Shown here: positions 8,260-17,077 of the stretch, piece by piece
How the letters are laid out: every line of letters starts with the position of its first letter
How positions within the stretch are numbered: the stretch's first letter is position 1
Source: CAYZZU01 sp964483105
Lineage (GTDB): Bacteria; CG2-30-53-67
Assembly (NCBI GenBank): GCA_964483105.1
Contig: CAYZZU010000011.1
Location: 13,151-77,150 of the forward strand
Length of the DNA stretch: 64,000 nucleotides
Direction of reading: 5' to 3'
Made by a program: the position numbers and the translations under genes
Notes under the pieces: model-generated
The model's database searches: none
What the model saw: the letters and a program-made list of their open reading frames with translations, nothing else
Told to the model about the DNA's origin: nothing

Positions 8260-9456
8260 TCAGGTAAGTTTTCCGAAAGCTTCCTCAATCCTGTCCAATC
8301 CCTTCTGGATCACTTCCATGGATGTGGCATACGAGAGCCGGAAATAGGCATCGGCGCCAAAGGCAATTCCCGGCACCACGGCCACCCTCGCTTCCTTCAA
8401 GAGATATTCCGCCAGATCCAGGGAAGATTCGATCCGCATCCCGTGATACCCGCTGCCATAAAAAGAATCGACACGCGGGAAGAGATAAAAGGCGCCATCC
8501 GGTTCCACGCAGGAAACTCCTTCCACGGCGTTCATCCGTTCCAGCATGTAACGCCTTCGTTTGTCGAATTCCCTCACCATACCGGCCACGGTATCCTGCG
8601 GACCGTTCAGGGCTTCCACGGCCGCCATCTGGGAGATGGAAGTCGGATTGGAGGTACTCTGACTCTGGATCGTGGCCATGGCACGGATGACATCCGCCGG
8701 CCCCACGGCCCAGCCGATTCTCCATCCGGTCATCGCATACGTTTTGGAGACACCATTGACAAGGATCGTCCGTTTCCGGACCTCTGCGCCCAACTCCGCG
8801 ATCGAGTGAAACACAAAACCCCCGTAAGTCAATTTATCATAGATCTCATCGGAAATCACGTAGAGGTCTTTCTCCACGATCACCTCCGCGATCTCCCGCA
8901 ATTGCTCCAGGGTATAGCCACAACCTGTCGGATTGGAGGGGCTGTTCAGGACCACCGCCCTGGTTCGATCCGTCAGATTGGCCCGCAGGAGATCTCCGGT
9001 CAGTCTGAACCCATCCTCCTCACGGGTCTCCACAATCCTGGGAACCGCCTCCTGGAGTCGAACCTGGTCCGGGTAGGAAACCCAGTACGGAGACGGAATG
9101 ATCACCTCGTCGCCACGGTCAAAGAGCGCCTGTGCGATATTGTAAAGCGCGTGCTTGGCCCCACAGGAGATCAACACCTCGGCGGGCTCGTATTTCAGGT
9201 TTCTCTCCCGTTGGAGGGCCGCGCAGACTGCTTCCTTCAACTCCCGGATCCCGGACGCCGCCGTATATTTCGTGAAACCCGCCTCGATTGCTTTTCGGGC
9301 GGCCATCTTGATGTTGTCAGGCGTGTCGAAATCAGGTTCTCCCACACCGAATCCCACCACATCAATCCCCCTGGCACGCAGTTCCCCGGCCTTCGCGCTG
9401 ATTGCAAGGGTCATTGAGGGTTGAACAGAACCCACTCGGGCTGCAAAGAATTTCAC
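8260..9456 (-). CDS. aspC: Class I/II PLP-dependent aminotransferase (aspartate aminotransferase type)
   Basis: 398 residues, normal length for the family. Fold-type I signatures: NSPSNPTGCGYTLEQL (substrate/PLP region), SDEIYDKLTYGG, and the Schiff-base lysine block VNGVSKTYAMTGWRIGWAVG; the C-terminal FRLSYATSMEVIQKGLDRI supplies the carboxylate-binding Arg. It most resembles the prokaryotic type-Ib aspartate aminotransferases (oxaloacetate/glutamate to aspartate/2-oxoglutarate); substrate specificity is inference. GTG start at 9456 overlaps the coaD stop (GTGA), so the two are probably translationally coupled. Confidence 0.9.
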   Translation of the reverse strand: MKFFAARVGSVQPSMTLAISAKAGELRARGIDVVGFGVGEPDFDTPDNIKMAARKAIEAGFTKYTAASGIRELKEAVCAALQRERNLKYEPAEVLISCGAKHALYNIAQALFDRGDEVIIPSPYWVSYPDQVRLQEAVPRIVETREEDGFRLTGDLLRANLTDRTRAVVLNSPSNPTGCGYTLEQLREIAEVIVEKDLYVISDEIYDKLTYGGFVFHSIAELGAEVRKRTILVNGVSKTYAMTGWRIGWAVGPADVIRAMATIQSQSTSNPTSISQMAAVEALNGPQDTVAGMVREFDKRRRYMLERMNAVEGVSCVEPDGAFYLFPRVDSFYGSGYHGMRIESSLDLAEYLLKEARVAVVPGIAFGADAYFRLSYATSMEVIQKGLDRIEEAFGKLT

Positions 9457-9977
9457 GGATTTCCCTCCTTCAGATCCGGGCCTCTCTTGCTGATCTTCTC
9501 CCGGAATTTCTTGGTAACCGCTTCAGGGACCATCTCCTCCAGACAGCCCCCGAATCGCGCAACCTCCTTGATAATGCTTGAACTGAGATAAGTAAACCGT
9601 TCACTCGGCATCAGAAAAACGGTTTCGAAGTTCCCATCCATCTTACGGTTCATCAGAGCCAACTGGAATTCGTACTCAAAATCGGAGACCGCCCGCAATC
9701 CCCGAATGACAACCGTCGCATGCCTCTTTCTCACGTAGTCCACAAGAAGCCCGCGCAAGACATCCACCTCAATCTTCGGATGGTCGCCCATCACCTCCCG
9801 GATCAGGTCCATCCTCTCCTCAAGAGTAAAAAAGAGAGACTTGTTCTCGCTCGGCGCCACCGCCACGATAATCCGGTCGAAAATCCTGAGCCCCCGTTCA
9901 ATCAGATCCACATGGCCGTTCGTGACCGGATCAAACGTCCCGGGATAGACAGCGACCTTAGGCGAAATCTTCGTCAT
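9453..9977 (-). CDS. coaD: Phosphopantetheine adenylyltransferase
   Basis: Fourth step of coenzyme A synthesis: 4'-phosphopantetheine + ATP to dephospho-CoA. 174 residues. Nucleotidyltransferase signature AVYPGTFDPVTNGHVDLIER with the GxFDPxTxGH motif, RGLRAVSDFEYEFQLALMN in the middle and SSSIIKEVARFGG (the ISSSxxR/K-type motif) near residue 130. The start overlaps the end of rsmD by about 20 bases and the end overlaps the aminotransferase gene, so rsmD-coaD-aspC form one operon; rsmD-coaD is a widespread pair. Confidence 0.96.
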   Translation of the reverse strand: MTKISPKVAVYPGTFDPVTNGHVDLIERGLRIFDRIIVAVAPSENKSLFFTLEERMDLIREVMGDHPKIEVDVLRGLLVDYVRKRHATVVIRGLRAVSDFEYEFQLALMNRKMDGNFETVFLMPSERFTYLSSSIIKEVARFGGCLEEMVPEAVTKKFREKISKRGPDLKEGNP

Positions 9978-10530
9978 CTGAATCCCCGTAAAATGAAAAG
10001 ACCGTATCCCCCACCTGCTTCCTCCGGACCTTTCTCAGCATTCCATAATGCCCCGGCAGGACATCATGCCGGTCATGCTCCGCGATTAACAGTCCCCCGG
10101 GGCTCAGGAGTCCAACGCCCTGAACCTGCCGGATCAGATCATAGGCCGCATCATCCCGGTAAGGCGGATCCAGGAAGATAAGATCAAAAAGCTCGCCCCG
10201 GGATGCGAGATGGGCGACACAACGCCGGGAAGACATCGTCATTACCCTCACCCGGTCCGAGACTCCGCAACGACGGATATTCTCATTCAGGATACGTATC
10301 ACCCCCGGATCGGACTCCACGAAAAAGACCTTTTCCGCCCCCCGGCTCGCGGCCTCCAATCCCACGCTGCCCGTACCGGAAAAAAGATCGAGAAACCGGC
10401 ATCCTTCAATCCGCGTACGGACCATATTGAAAAGACTCTCTTTGGCCCGGTCGGAGGTGGGGCGAACCCTCAGCCCTGCCGGAACCTTCAGCCTGCGCCC
10501 TTTGTCTACCCCTGAGATGATTCGGACCAT
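9958..10530 (-). CDS. rsmD: 16S rRNA (guanine966-N2)-methyltransferase RsmD
   Basis: 190 residues. Rossmann-type SAM methyltransferase with motif I FLDLFSGTGSVGLEAASRGA (about residues 45-65), FVESD (motif II) and the N6/N2-amine methylase motif LIFLDPPYRDDA (about 120). N-terminal GxxKGRRLKVPAG..VRPTSDRAKESLFNM is characteristic of RsmD. First gene of rsmD-coaD-aspC. Confidence 0.95.
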   Translation of the reverse strand: MVRIISGVDKGRRLKVPAGLRVRPTSDRAKESLFNMVRTRIEGCRFLDLFSGTGSVGLEAASRGAEKVFFVESDPGVIRILNENIRRCGVSDRVRVMTMSSRRCVAHLASRGELFDLIFLDPPYRDDAAYDLIRQVQGVGLLSPGGLLIAEHDRHDVLPGHYGMLRKVRRKQVGDTVFSFYGDSDDEDFA

Positions 10531-10602
10531 CGGATCCCGGGAACTGTTTTTTATCGAAAAACTTTCACTTTCCGATCAAGATAAAGAAATGCACTGAAAA
10601 GA

Positions 10603-11457
10603 TCAACGGAAAATTCCAGACTGAGATCTTTTGGTCAGGGTCGCCCAGGACTCGGAGGAAACGGAACCCGTCTTGACCCCGGTCAAAAGCGCCTGGATGG
10701 AACCGAAGGCCAGCTCACTCTTCAGCTTGATCGGGACCTTCTCCTGATCGTCCGTCAACCAGATCAAGAGCCTGCCTCCTTTCTTCTTGTCAAAGATGAG
10801 TTCCAGATCTTCCACAACCGGCTCGATCTTGATCGCGTTGAAAAAACCGAGTGGCGTTTTGACACGCTCTTTCCCAAGAACCTTGATCAGAACCCGATAG
10901 GTCTTCTTGCCGTCGGTCACATTCAGGATGGTCGGACCTCCTTCCAGGTCCTTCAAGGTCCGAAGATAGTAAATCGCCGAAAGAGGATCATGGATGGACG
11001 AAGGAACACGCAGGATCTTTTTGACCTTGCCGTTCCTGATCAGGGTTACCTTCCGGTGGGTATGATCAAAGACCAGACTGACATTCCGATGATGCCTCCC
11101 CTCACGCTGAATTTTCTGATAGCCGTCCGAACTCCTCCTCGGCAGGTCCAGATCGGTCTCGATCCGGTTACGAACCTTGTAGAAGGTGTCGATAAAGGCA
11201 TTGCTTCTGGCCGTCGTGACGATATGATAAAGCCCGTTTTCCCGATTCCCCCTGGAGATCTCAAGGGTCCCGGATCCGGCGGGAATAATCCCCCAACGGA
11301 TATCGTAATGAAGTTCTTCGCCCACCCGGAGCACAGGCCCTTCTTTCAGAGAGGACGGCAATCTCCCCTTCGGACTCGCCGGAAGATTCTGAATGAAAAA
11401 CACCGACACGAAGATCACCGCACTCAAAAGAGACCGCATCCTGTTACGGAGGTTCAT
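10603..11457 (-). CDS. DUF3108 family exported protein
   Basis: 284 residues with an N-terminal signal segment (about 8-26, LLSAVIFVSVFFIQNLPAS). Body matches the DUF3108 pattern: LRVGEELHYDIRWGIIPAGSGTLEI, then TTARSNAFIDTFYKVRNRIET, and ending KVPIKLKSELAFGSIQALL. The family is a predicted periplasmic or outer-membrane beta-rich protein of unknown function, common in Deltaproteobacteria. ATG 11457 has GGAGTGAGGA just upstream. Tandem with the YidC-type gene but separated by 300 bases. Confidence 0.8.
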   Translation of the reverse strand: MNLRNRMRSLLSAVIFVSVFFIQNLPASPKGRLPSSLKEGPVLRVGEELHYDIRWGIIPAGSGTLEISRGNRENGLYHIVTTARSNAFIDTFYKVRNRIETDLDLPRRSSDGYQKIQREGRHHRNVSLVFDHTHRKVTLIRNGKVKKILRVPSSIHDPLSAIYYLRTLKDLEGGPTILNVTDGKKTYRVLIKVLGKERVKTPLGFFNAIKIEPVVEDLELIFDKKKGGRLLIWLTDDQEKVPIKLKSELAFGSIQALLTGVKTGSVSSESWATLTKRSQSGIFR

Positions 11458-11756
11458 TCCTCACTCCCCCCTTCCCTTCTCCAATGAAAACACCCGTCCG
11501 AGTTAAGAAATTGCAAAGTCCATGCCGGATTATTCCGGTCTCCGGCACGCCATCGGGCAAACAGCAATACGAAAAAGGGACTCGAAGAAGCATAAAACTC
11601 AGGGGATTCAAGAGATGCCCCCCGATATGAGAAGGAACCTGTCCTGGGAAATCGGACGTTGCACCCCATCCTTGTGTTCAAAGCGACACGTCGGCATGTG
11701 TTTTTTACGCAACAGGCTGCAGACAGATTTCTTCATTTGCGTCGGGCACGCAGTAT
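11458..11756. other. 300-base intergenic stretch, no supported gene
   Basis: A 75-residue minus-strand frame (11454-11681) ends with an ATGA overlap on the DUF3108 start, but its composition is unlike the neighbours and I recognise nothing in it. A GCCGGA...TCCGGC hairpin lies near 11522-11546 without a T-run. No clear promoter. Confidence 0.4.
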
Positions 11757-13271
11757 TTAAGATCGGCCCATTCGTCTCCCTTCTTTTTGACCTCCGGCGA
11801 TCCACAAGAGTTGCCCGACGGAAAAGAGGGAATCCGAGAACCAGAAAAGGACCAGACCGGAGGGGAAAAAGGCGAACAGCAGGGAAAACCCCACAGGAAT
11901 CCAGATCCATGTCCTGTCGCGGCCCGGGTTGGATGAGGTGAGCCGCTGTTGCAGAACCATGGCGCCTCCCATCAGGAGAGGCAGAAGGAAGAAGGGGTCA
12001 CGAACGGAAAGATCCGTAATCCAGAGGAAGAACGCCGCCCGTCTGAGATCGATCGAGTTGTTGAGCGCCTGATAGAGAGCCAGGAAAACCGGGATCTGGA
12101 CGACAAGAGGCAGGAAGCTTCCGATCACGGCATGCATCTGTCTCTTCCGGAGAGGCCGGATCCTCTCTTCCGCCCGTTTTGGATCGGCTTTGTCCTCCTC
12201 TTCAATATCGTAGATTTCCTGTAGAATGGCGGGCATTTCCCGAAGCGATCTCAGATTGTACTGTGTGACAGGAAAGAGGAGAACGCGGAGAACCAGGGCA
12301 AGGAGTATCAGGCAAAGCCCGTAATTGATCACATATCCATGGAGCCACCTTAAGATCAGGAGAATCCCCTTGCCCAGAAATTCGAAGGTACCATAGTCCA
12401 CGATCCGCTCCAAACCGGCGAAACAGGAACGGAGTGCTTCCTCGTCCAGCGGACCGAGATACAAAAGACCGGCTTCTTCATAATTCTCCCCCGGCCGCAA
12501 CAGGAACGGGGAAGAAGACAAAGTACAGTAGACCTGTCTCCTGCCGAGGGGGAAAAACCTTGCCTGGACCGACCCGGATAACGGGAGAAAGATTTGCGTA
12601 AAATAGCGGTTTTCAAGACCGACCCATTCCACAGGGCCCTTTGAGCCGAATGGTTTCCTGATCTTCCCCGCTTTTTCCCGCCGCACCTTTTCCCCGAGAC
12701 GACTCTTCCAAGCCACCTGGAGGGTCCCCGATTCTTTTTCATTTTCCGGATGGATTCCGTAAAAGGGGATCAGCCGACAACCTTCAGGAAAGAAAATCTC
12801 TCTCTTTCCCCGATTGGTCAGGGTAAACCGGAATTCCACGGCATAGCGTCCCTTCGGACGATAGGATTTGTGGAGCTCCAGTCCGTTCCGGAGAACCCGG
12901 GCAAAGATCTCTTCCGGACCGTTCGTTTGATAAGTGTACAAAGTATCATCGGGATCATCCAGCACTCCCGGAAGCTCAATCCGGACACCGGAGCGGGTTT
13001 TCAGGAGACCGGAGATCAATTCCACCGGGTTTCCGTTTTTTGTTTGATAGTCCAAGAGTCGAGCGGAGATAATCCTTCCACCGTAACGGGATAGGGCCAG
13101 ATCGACTCCGTCCGTCCGCAGATGAACGGTCTGGAACACCTCATCGGGAAGTTGAGGCCCCTCGGAGACCTTCAGGGAGTGGTCCGTGAAGAATCGGTCC
13201 ATCACGGGATCATAGAGAAGATACCCGAGGGAAGCGAGAACGACGATGAAGAGAACTGTCTTGGTTTTCAT
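11757..13271 (-). CDS. yidC: YidC/Oxa1-type membrane protein insertase
   Basis: 504 residues from ATG 13271 (MKTKTVLFIVVLASLGYLLY, the N-terminal TM). A large periplasmic beta domain (about 40-300) is followed by the conserved insertase core: WLHGYVINYGLCLILLALVLRVLLFPVT, PAILQEIY, FLPLVVQIPVFLALYQALN and SLLFAFFPSGLVLFWFSD. It inserts inner-membrane proteins with or after SecYEG. It is not next to rpmH-rnpA, the usual yidC locus, and the sequence looks divergent, so it may be a second, specialised copy. The basic C-terminal tail is short. The frame extends 13 residues upstream without a better start. tRNA-Leu lies 119 bases upstream on the same strand. Confidence 0.9.
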   Translation of the reverse strand: MKTKTVLFIVVLASLGYLLYDPVMDRFFTDHSLKVSEGPQLPDEVFQTVHLRTDGVDLALSRYGGRIISARLLDYQTKNGNPVELISGLLKTRSGVRIELPGVLDDPDDTLYTYQTNGPEEIFARVLRNGLELHKSYRPKGRYAVEFRFTLTNRGKREIFFPEGCRLIPFYGIHPENEKESGTLQVAWKSRLGEKVRREKAGKIRKPFGSKGPVEWVGLENRYFTQIFLPLSGSVQARFFPLGRRQVYCTLSSSPFLLRPGENYEEAGLLYLGPLDEEALRSCFAGLERIVDYGTFEFLGKGILLILRWLHGYVINYGLCLILLALVLRVLLFPVTQYNLRSLREMPAILQEIYDIEEEDKADPKRAEERIRPLRKRQMHAVIGSFLPLVVQIPVFLALYQALNNSIDLRRAAFFLWITDLSVRDPFFLLPLLMGGAMVLQQRLTSSNPGRDRTWIWIPVGFSLLFAFFPSGLVLFWFSDSLFSVGQLLWIAGGQKEGRRMGRS

Positions 13272-13389
13272 CCATATCAGAGTCAAGACCGCGCAACAAC
13301 CGCGCAACAAACAGAACGGAATACCGTACGGGAGAATGCGGAGAGAATCTATTACGGATCCGGCGATCGGCCGGAGTCTTTGATTTTAT

Positions 13390-13476
13390 TGGTGCCGAAG
13401 ACGAGACTCGAACTCGTACGGGGAATCCCCCACTGCCCCCTCAAGACAGCGTGTCTACCTGTTCCACCACTTCGGC
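13390..13476 (-). tRNA. tRNA-Leu (anticodon GAG)
   Basis: 87 bases including an encoded CCA. Acceptor GCCGAAG/CTTCGGC, class II layout with a long variable arm (GGGGGATTCCCC), anticodon stem CTGTC/GGCAG around loop TTGAGGG, giving GAG, and T-arm with GTTCGAGTC. Same strand as yidC downstream. Confidence 0.95.
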
Positions 13477-13548
13477 ATGGCTCAAAGTGAGATGTTAATG
13501 TAATCAGTTTGAAAAATCTTGTCAAGGGAAAAGGAACGCCCAAATCCA

Positions 13549-13578
13549 TTGTATTCATATACCCGGTTATGATATAAG
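13549..13578 (+). promoter_or_regulatory. Candidate promoter of the rubrerythrin-like gene
   Basis: TTGTAT, 18-base spacer, TATAAG, about 70 bases before the ATG. Plausible sigma70 spacing but a weak -35. Confidence 0.4.
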
Positions 13579-13647
13579 ATCACGGAAAAAGTCTTTTCAT
13601 CCTCAGGCACAGATTTCTGTTCGTGAGGTTCAAAAAAGGAGAGTGGA

Positions 13648-14136
13648 ATGCCTCGGAAATTTACAGGTCAGGAGATCGTTGAAATCGCCGTTCGTATCGA
13701 GAAAAACGGAGAGAAGCTTTACAGGACCTTGGCTGAGCAGACTGAATTCAGAACGGTTCAGGAGGTTTTTATCGCCCTTGCCAATGAGGAAAAAGAGCAT
13801 GTCGTTTCCTTCGACAAGATACGTGAAGAAATCGGAAGTTTTAATCCTGAAGAAGCCTACCCTGGAGAATATACTCTTTATCTTGAAGCCCTGATCAACG
13901 AAAATGTTTTTGCCAGAAAGGAGATCTTTCAGGATCTCGCGAAAAAAGTGGTAACCGCCCTGGAGGCGTTGGACCTGGCTGTATGGTTCGAAAAGGAGAC
14001 ATTGATCTTCCTGATGGAAATCCGGGATTCACTGGTCCGGAATGACCTGCCTGTCCTGAATGAACTGGTAAGGCAGGAACAGGAACATATTAAAAAACTG
14101 TCAGAGATCAAGAAGACGATCGCAAGGGAGAAATAA
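13648..14136 (+). CDS. Ferritin-like/rubrerythrin-type di-iron protein
   Basis: 162 residues, all helical. Four-helix-bundle ligand pattern: Glu in VRIEKNGEKLY, EEKEH (about residues 51-55), EKET in the third helix and EQEH in the fourth (about 147-150). There is no C-terminal rubredoxin Cys4 domain, so it is an erythrin-core protein rather than full rubrerythrin. Such proteins reduce peroxide or sense/handle iron and oxygen in anaerobes. RBS AAGGAGAGTGGA precedes the ATG. Convergent with rmuC, only 6 bases apart. Confidence 0.88.
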   Translation: MPRKFTGQEIVEIAVRIEKNGEKLYRTLAEQTEFRTVQEVFIALANEEKEHVVSFDKIREEIGSFNPEEAYPGEYTLYLEALINENVFARKEIFQDLAKKVVTALEALDLAVWFEKETLIFLMEIRDSLVRNDLPVLNELVRQEQEHIKKLSEIKKTIAREK

Positions 14137-14142
14137 ACCGGA

Positions 14143-15480
14143 TCAATCCCTCTCCTCCGGATCCGATCCCTTTCCGTTTTCAAGCAGCTTGTCCGTTTCG
14201 GAAACGGGAAGTTCCTGAACCTTCCTCAGTTTTTTTTCAATGTTACGGGACTTTTTCGCGGCCTTTTCAATGGTGTTGCTCGCTTCCCGCAGCTTCTTCT
14301 GCGTCTTATCAAGGATACCGCCGAACTTCCCGAATTCCGTTTTCACAGCCCCGAGCAGGGTCCAGACTTCACTGGAACGTTTCTCAATCGCCAGGGTCCT
14401 GAAGCCCATCTGCAGGCTGTTCAAAAAAGCGGACAGCGTCGATGGGCCGGCCACGGTGACACGGAATTTTCTCTGCAAGGTATCAAAAAGGCCGGGCCTC
14501 CCGATGACTTCGGCGTATAATCCTTCGGTGGGGAGGAACATGACCCCGAAGTCCGTGGTATAAGGCGGGTCCAGGTATTTCTCCCGGATATCCTTTGCGC
14601 TCTCCTTGATCCTCTTTTCCAGACTTCTGGCCGCATCCTCCGCCGCAGCGGCATCGGCCTGTTCCCGCGCATCCATCAGACGCTCGTAATCCTCCTGCGG
14701 GAATTTAGCGTCAATCGGGAGCCAAACCTGCCGATTCTCTCCTCCATCGTGTCCCGGCAAGCGGATCGCAAACTCGACCCGCTCATTGCCCTTCTGTTTG
14801 GTGACCACATTTTCGGCGTACTGATCCCGGGTCAGGATCTGGTCCAAAAGGGTCCCAAGCTGGATCTCTCCCCAGGTCCCTCTCGTCTTGACGTTGCTCA
14901 AGACCTTCTTGAGATCCCCCACGCCGATGGCCAGGGTCTGCATCTCTCCGAGACCCTTGTGCACCAGTTCAAGACGCTCGCTGACCAGCCTAAAAGATTC
15001 TCCCAGACGTTTTTCGAGAGTGTCGTGCAGTTTTTCATCCACTGTCGTCCGCATCTGTTCCAGTTTGACGCTGTTTTCTTCCTGAAGCCTCTTTAACCTT
15101 TCCTCAACGACCTCCCTCAGCCTCTCCAGCTTCCGTTCATTCATCTGCGTCAACGCGGAAAGCTGATTGGAAAAGGTATCCAACTGGTTCTTCTGCAGAT
15201 TGGCAATTTCCGCGGAACGGGAGAAAAGGGATTCACTGAAAGATTCCAGCGTATGCCTCAGTTCTTCTCTGCCGCGTTCGGCATGAAGCGCGCTTTCCTC
15301 CCGGTTTTTGGCGATTTCGTCCTTAAACGTCCGTTCGGCTCGTTCCTGATTCTTCTCGAAAGCATCAAATCGGCCTTCCTGCCGGACCCGTTCCGCAGAA
15401 CGGCGCGTCACGAAGACCACAACAAGGATCAGAAGAAATACCTGCAGAACGGCTACGAATCCCAGCAAGAACTCCAACAT
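14143..15480 (-). CDS. rmuC: DNA recombination protein RmuC homologue
   Basis: 445 residues: N-terminal membrane anchor (about 3-24, FLLGFVAVLQVFLLILVVVF), a long coiled coil (about 30-190, Glu/Lys/Arg-rich), then the RmuC nuclease-like domain (about 195-400) with KTRGTWGEIQLGTLLDQIL, PIDAKFPQEDYERL (the PD-(D/E)xK-like core) and TTDFGVMFLPTEGLYAEV. The family limits recombination between inverted repeats in E. coli. A second coiled coil closes the protein. Divergent from the exported unknown at 15683. Confidence 0.92.
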   Translation of the reverse strand: MLEFLLGFVAVLQVFLLILVVVFVTRRSAERVRQEGRFDAFEKNQERAERTFKDEIAKNREESALHAERGREELRHTLESFSESLFSRSAEIANLQKNQLDTFSNQLSALTQMNERKLERLREVVEERLKRLQEENSVKLEQMRTTVDEKLHDTLEKRLGESFRLVSERLELVHKGLGEMQTLAIGVGDLKKVLSNVKTRGTWGEIQLGTLLDQILTRDQYAENVVTKQKGNERVEFAIRLPGHDGGENRQVWLPIDAKFPQEDYERLMDAREQADAAAAEDAARSLEKRIKESAKDIREKYLDPPYTTDFGVMFLPTEGLYAEVIGRPGLFDTLQRKFRVTVAGPSTLSAFLNSLQMGFRTLAIEKRSSEVWTLLGAVKTEFGKFGGILDKTQKKLREASNTIEKAAKKSRNIEKKLRKVQELPVSETDKLLENGKGSDPEERD

Positions 15481-15583
15481 TTTTCTATGACCCCACGTTT
15501 TCTCTTCGCCCAGGTTGATGGTAATCTATATCAGGGCGGTTGAAGAAAGTCAATCCGTGGAACTCCGTCCAGATGAGGGATAT

Positions 15584-15612
15584 TTGCGTTTTCTTTTCTT
15601 TTACAATAGAAT
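15584..15612 (+). promoter_or_regulatory. Candidate promoter of the exported unknown
   Basis: TTGCGT, 17-base T-rich spacer, TAGAAT, 70 bases before the ATG at 15683. Confidence 0.35.
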
Positions 15613-15682
15613 AGAGGACCGGCAGTTTTCCAGGAACAAGAAAAACAAACGGGGCTCTTCCCCCATCCGCAAGGGAATCGAT

Positions 15683-17014
15683 ATGAAAAAATGGATCCGT
15701 TTCGCGGGGATCGGACTTATGTTGCTGATGGGACCGTGCGTCCTATCCGCCTTCGCCGCATCCGGCCCGGACACCCGTACCACCCATTCCCTCCTCCCGG
15801 AAGATACCCGTGCCATCATCATCCCGGGGAAAGATCTGCCGAAGATGCTGGGGAAAAAAATCGAAGGGTTCCGTCTGTTCTCTTATCAAAAAGATACCCT
15901 GGTTCCGATCCCCTTTCAGATTGATCAGAAGGATTCCGACGACCGCTGGATTTGGGATCGAACCTTCCAGGGCGGTCGGACCCATGACGCCGACGATCCG
16001 GAGGGTGAAAGACTTCTCGACGGAAACGACCTTCTGGTGTTCCTGACACGGGACATAGGAAACCGGGATCCCTCTGTCCGCCGCCATGGGATGGACCGGA
16101 GAACAGAGGAAATCCAGGTGATGGGTTCAACCGGGGAAACCGCGGGATGGGCCTATCTGGTTTACTATGAATCCAGCCCCCCCGCCCTTTCCTCCGTACG
16201 CTACATGCGTTATCTTCCGGACGAACGGAAGATCGTCTCCCCGGTCTATGAAATCCGCTATTCCCCAAAACATATCGCCCTCCTGCAGGACCTTAGGCTG
16301 AACGGCAGGCCGATCCTGGACCGGCTCAAGATTCGTGGAAAGGCGAGACTCAAACTGGGCTTTCTCAAGACGACGATGCATTTCAACGAAGAAGATATCG
16401 GCGGTTATCTGGAGGGGGTGATCGACGGCCCCGTCCGGACGGTACTACGGACCGTCAACTACGTCCGACTGCCTCTGGGCCTTCGAACCCCGCGGATCAA
16501 CTGCGACCATTTCTACTATCCGCATCACTCGGAAGTTCCTCTGGTTCTTTCCATCCGTTTTCTGGTCGACCGGGCCTCTCTGTTGTTGACCGCGGACTAT
16601 CAGGGATACCCCTTCCGGCGGGTCTTTCTGGACGGGATCACGAATCCAGTACCGGTGGGACCGGAAGGGGCCTCCTCCGGTCACGGGGCCACTGAACGGA
16701 AAGGAAATTGGATCGCACTGGACGGAGATTACGGAACGGTTATCCATCTCCTGAAACTGCCGGAAGAAGTCCGGCAACATGCAACCATCTCCCTCTACCT
16801 GCTGGATAACGCCGGCGCCGGCAACACACCGGAGGAATATCCGGGGTCGGAACCTGAAGCGGGATTTACAATCCGCACAAATCCGGGGTTCCCCAGAGGG
16901 GACTCCCTGCTCTATCTCATCTTCTTCATGTCGGAAAATTCTTATCATCCGGGCCTTGAAAGAAAGGTCCTGAAACTGCTTGAGGATCAACCGGCTTACC
17001 GTGTCCTTGAATAA
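15683..17014 (+). CDS. Exported protein of unknown function
   Basis: 443 residues from ATG 15683, where AAGGGA lies upstream and a clear signal peptide begins (MKKWIRFAGIGLMLLMGPCV, cleavage near SAFAAS). The frame is open further upstream to 15515 but that part is not signal-like. The mature part is beta-rich with many aromatic and acidic residues (PFQIDQKDSDDRWIWD, DGNDLLVFLTRDIG); no TM segment or enzyme motif that I recognise. Probably periplasmic or outer-surface. It is alone on the plus strand between rmuC and the ChaN-like gene. Confidence 0.75.
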   Translation: MKKWIRFAGIGLMLLMGPCVLSAFAASGPDTRTTHSLLPEDTRAIIIPGKDLPKMLGKKIEGFRLFSYQKDTLVPIPFQIDQKDSDDRWIWDRTFQGGRTHDADDPEGERLLDGNDLLVFLTRDIGNRDPSVRRHGMDRRTEEIQVMGSTGETAGWAYLVYYESSPPALSSVRYMRYLPDERKIVSPVYEIRYSPKHIALLQDLRLNGRPILDRLKIRGKARLKLGFLKTTMHFNEEDIGGYLEGVIDGPVRTVLRTVNYVRLPLGLRTPRINCDHFYYPHHSEVPLVLSIRFLVDRASLLLTADYQGYPFRRVFLDGITNPVPVGPEGASSGHGATERKGNWIALDGDYGTVIHLLKLPEEVRQHATISLYLLDNAGAGNTPEEYPGSEPEAGFTIRTNPGFPRGDSLLYLIFFMSENSYHPGLERKVLKLLEDQPAYRVLE

Positions 17015-17077
17015 CCACGGCTTTGTGAAAAGTCCCCGACGTCCCTCTCCCCGGATGGATCTGATTGTGGTGTCGGT

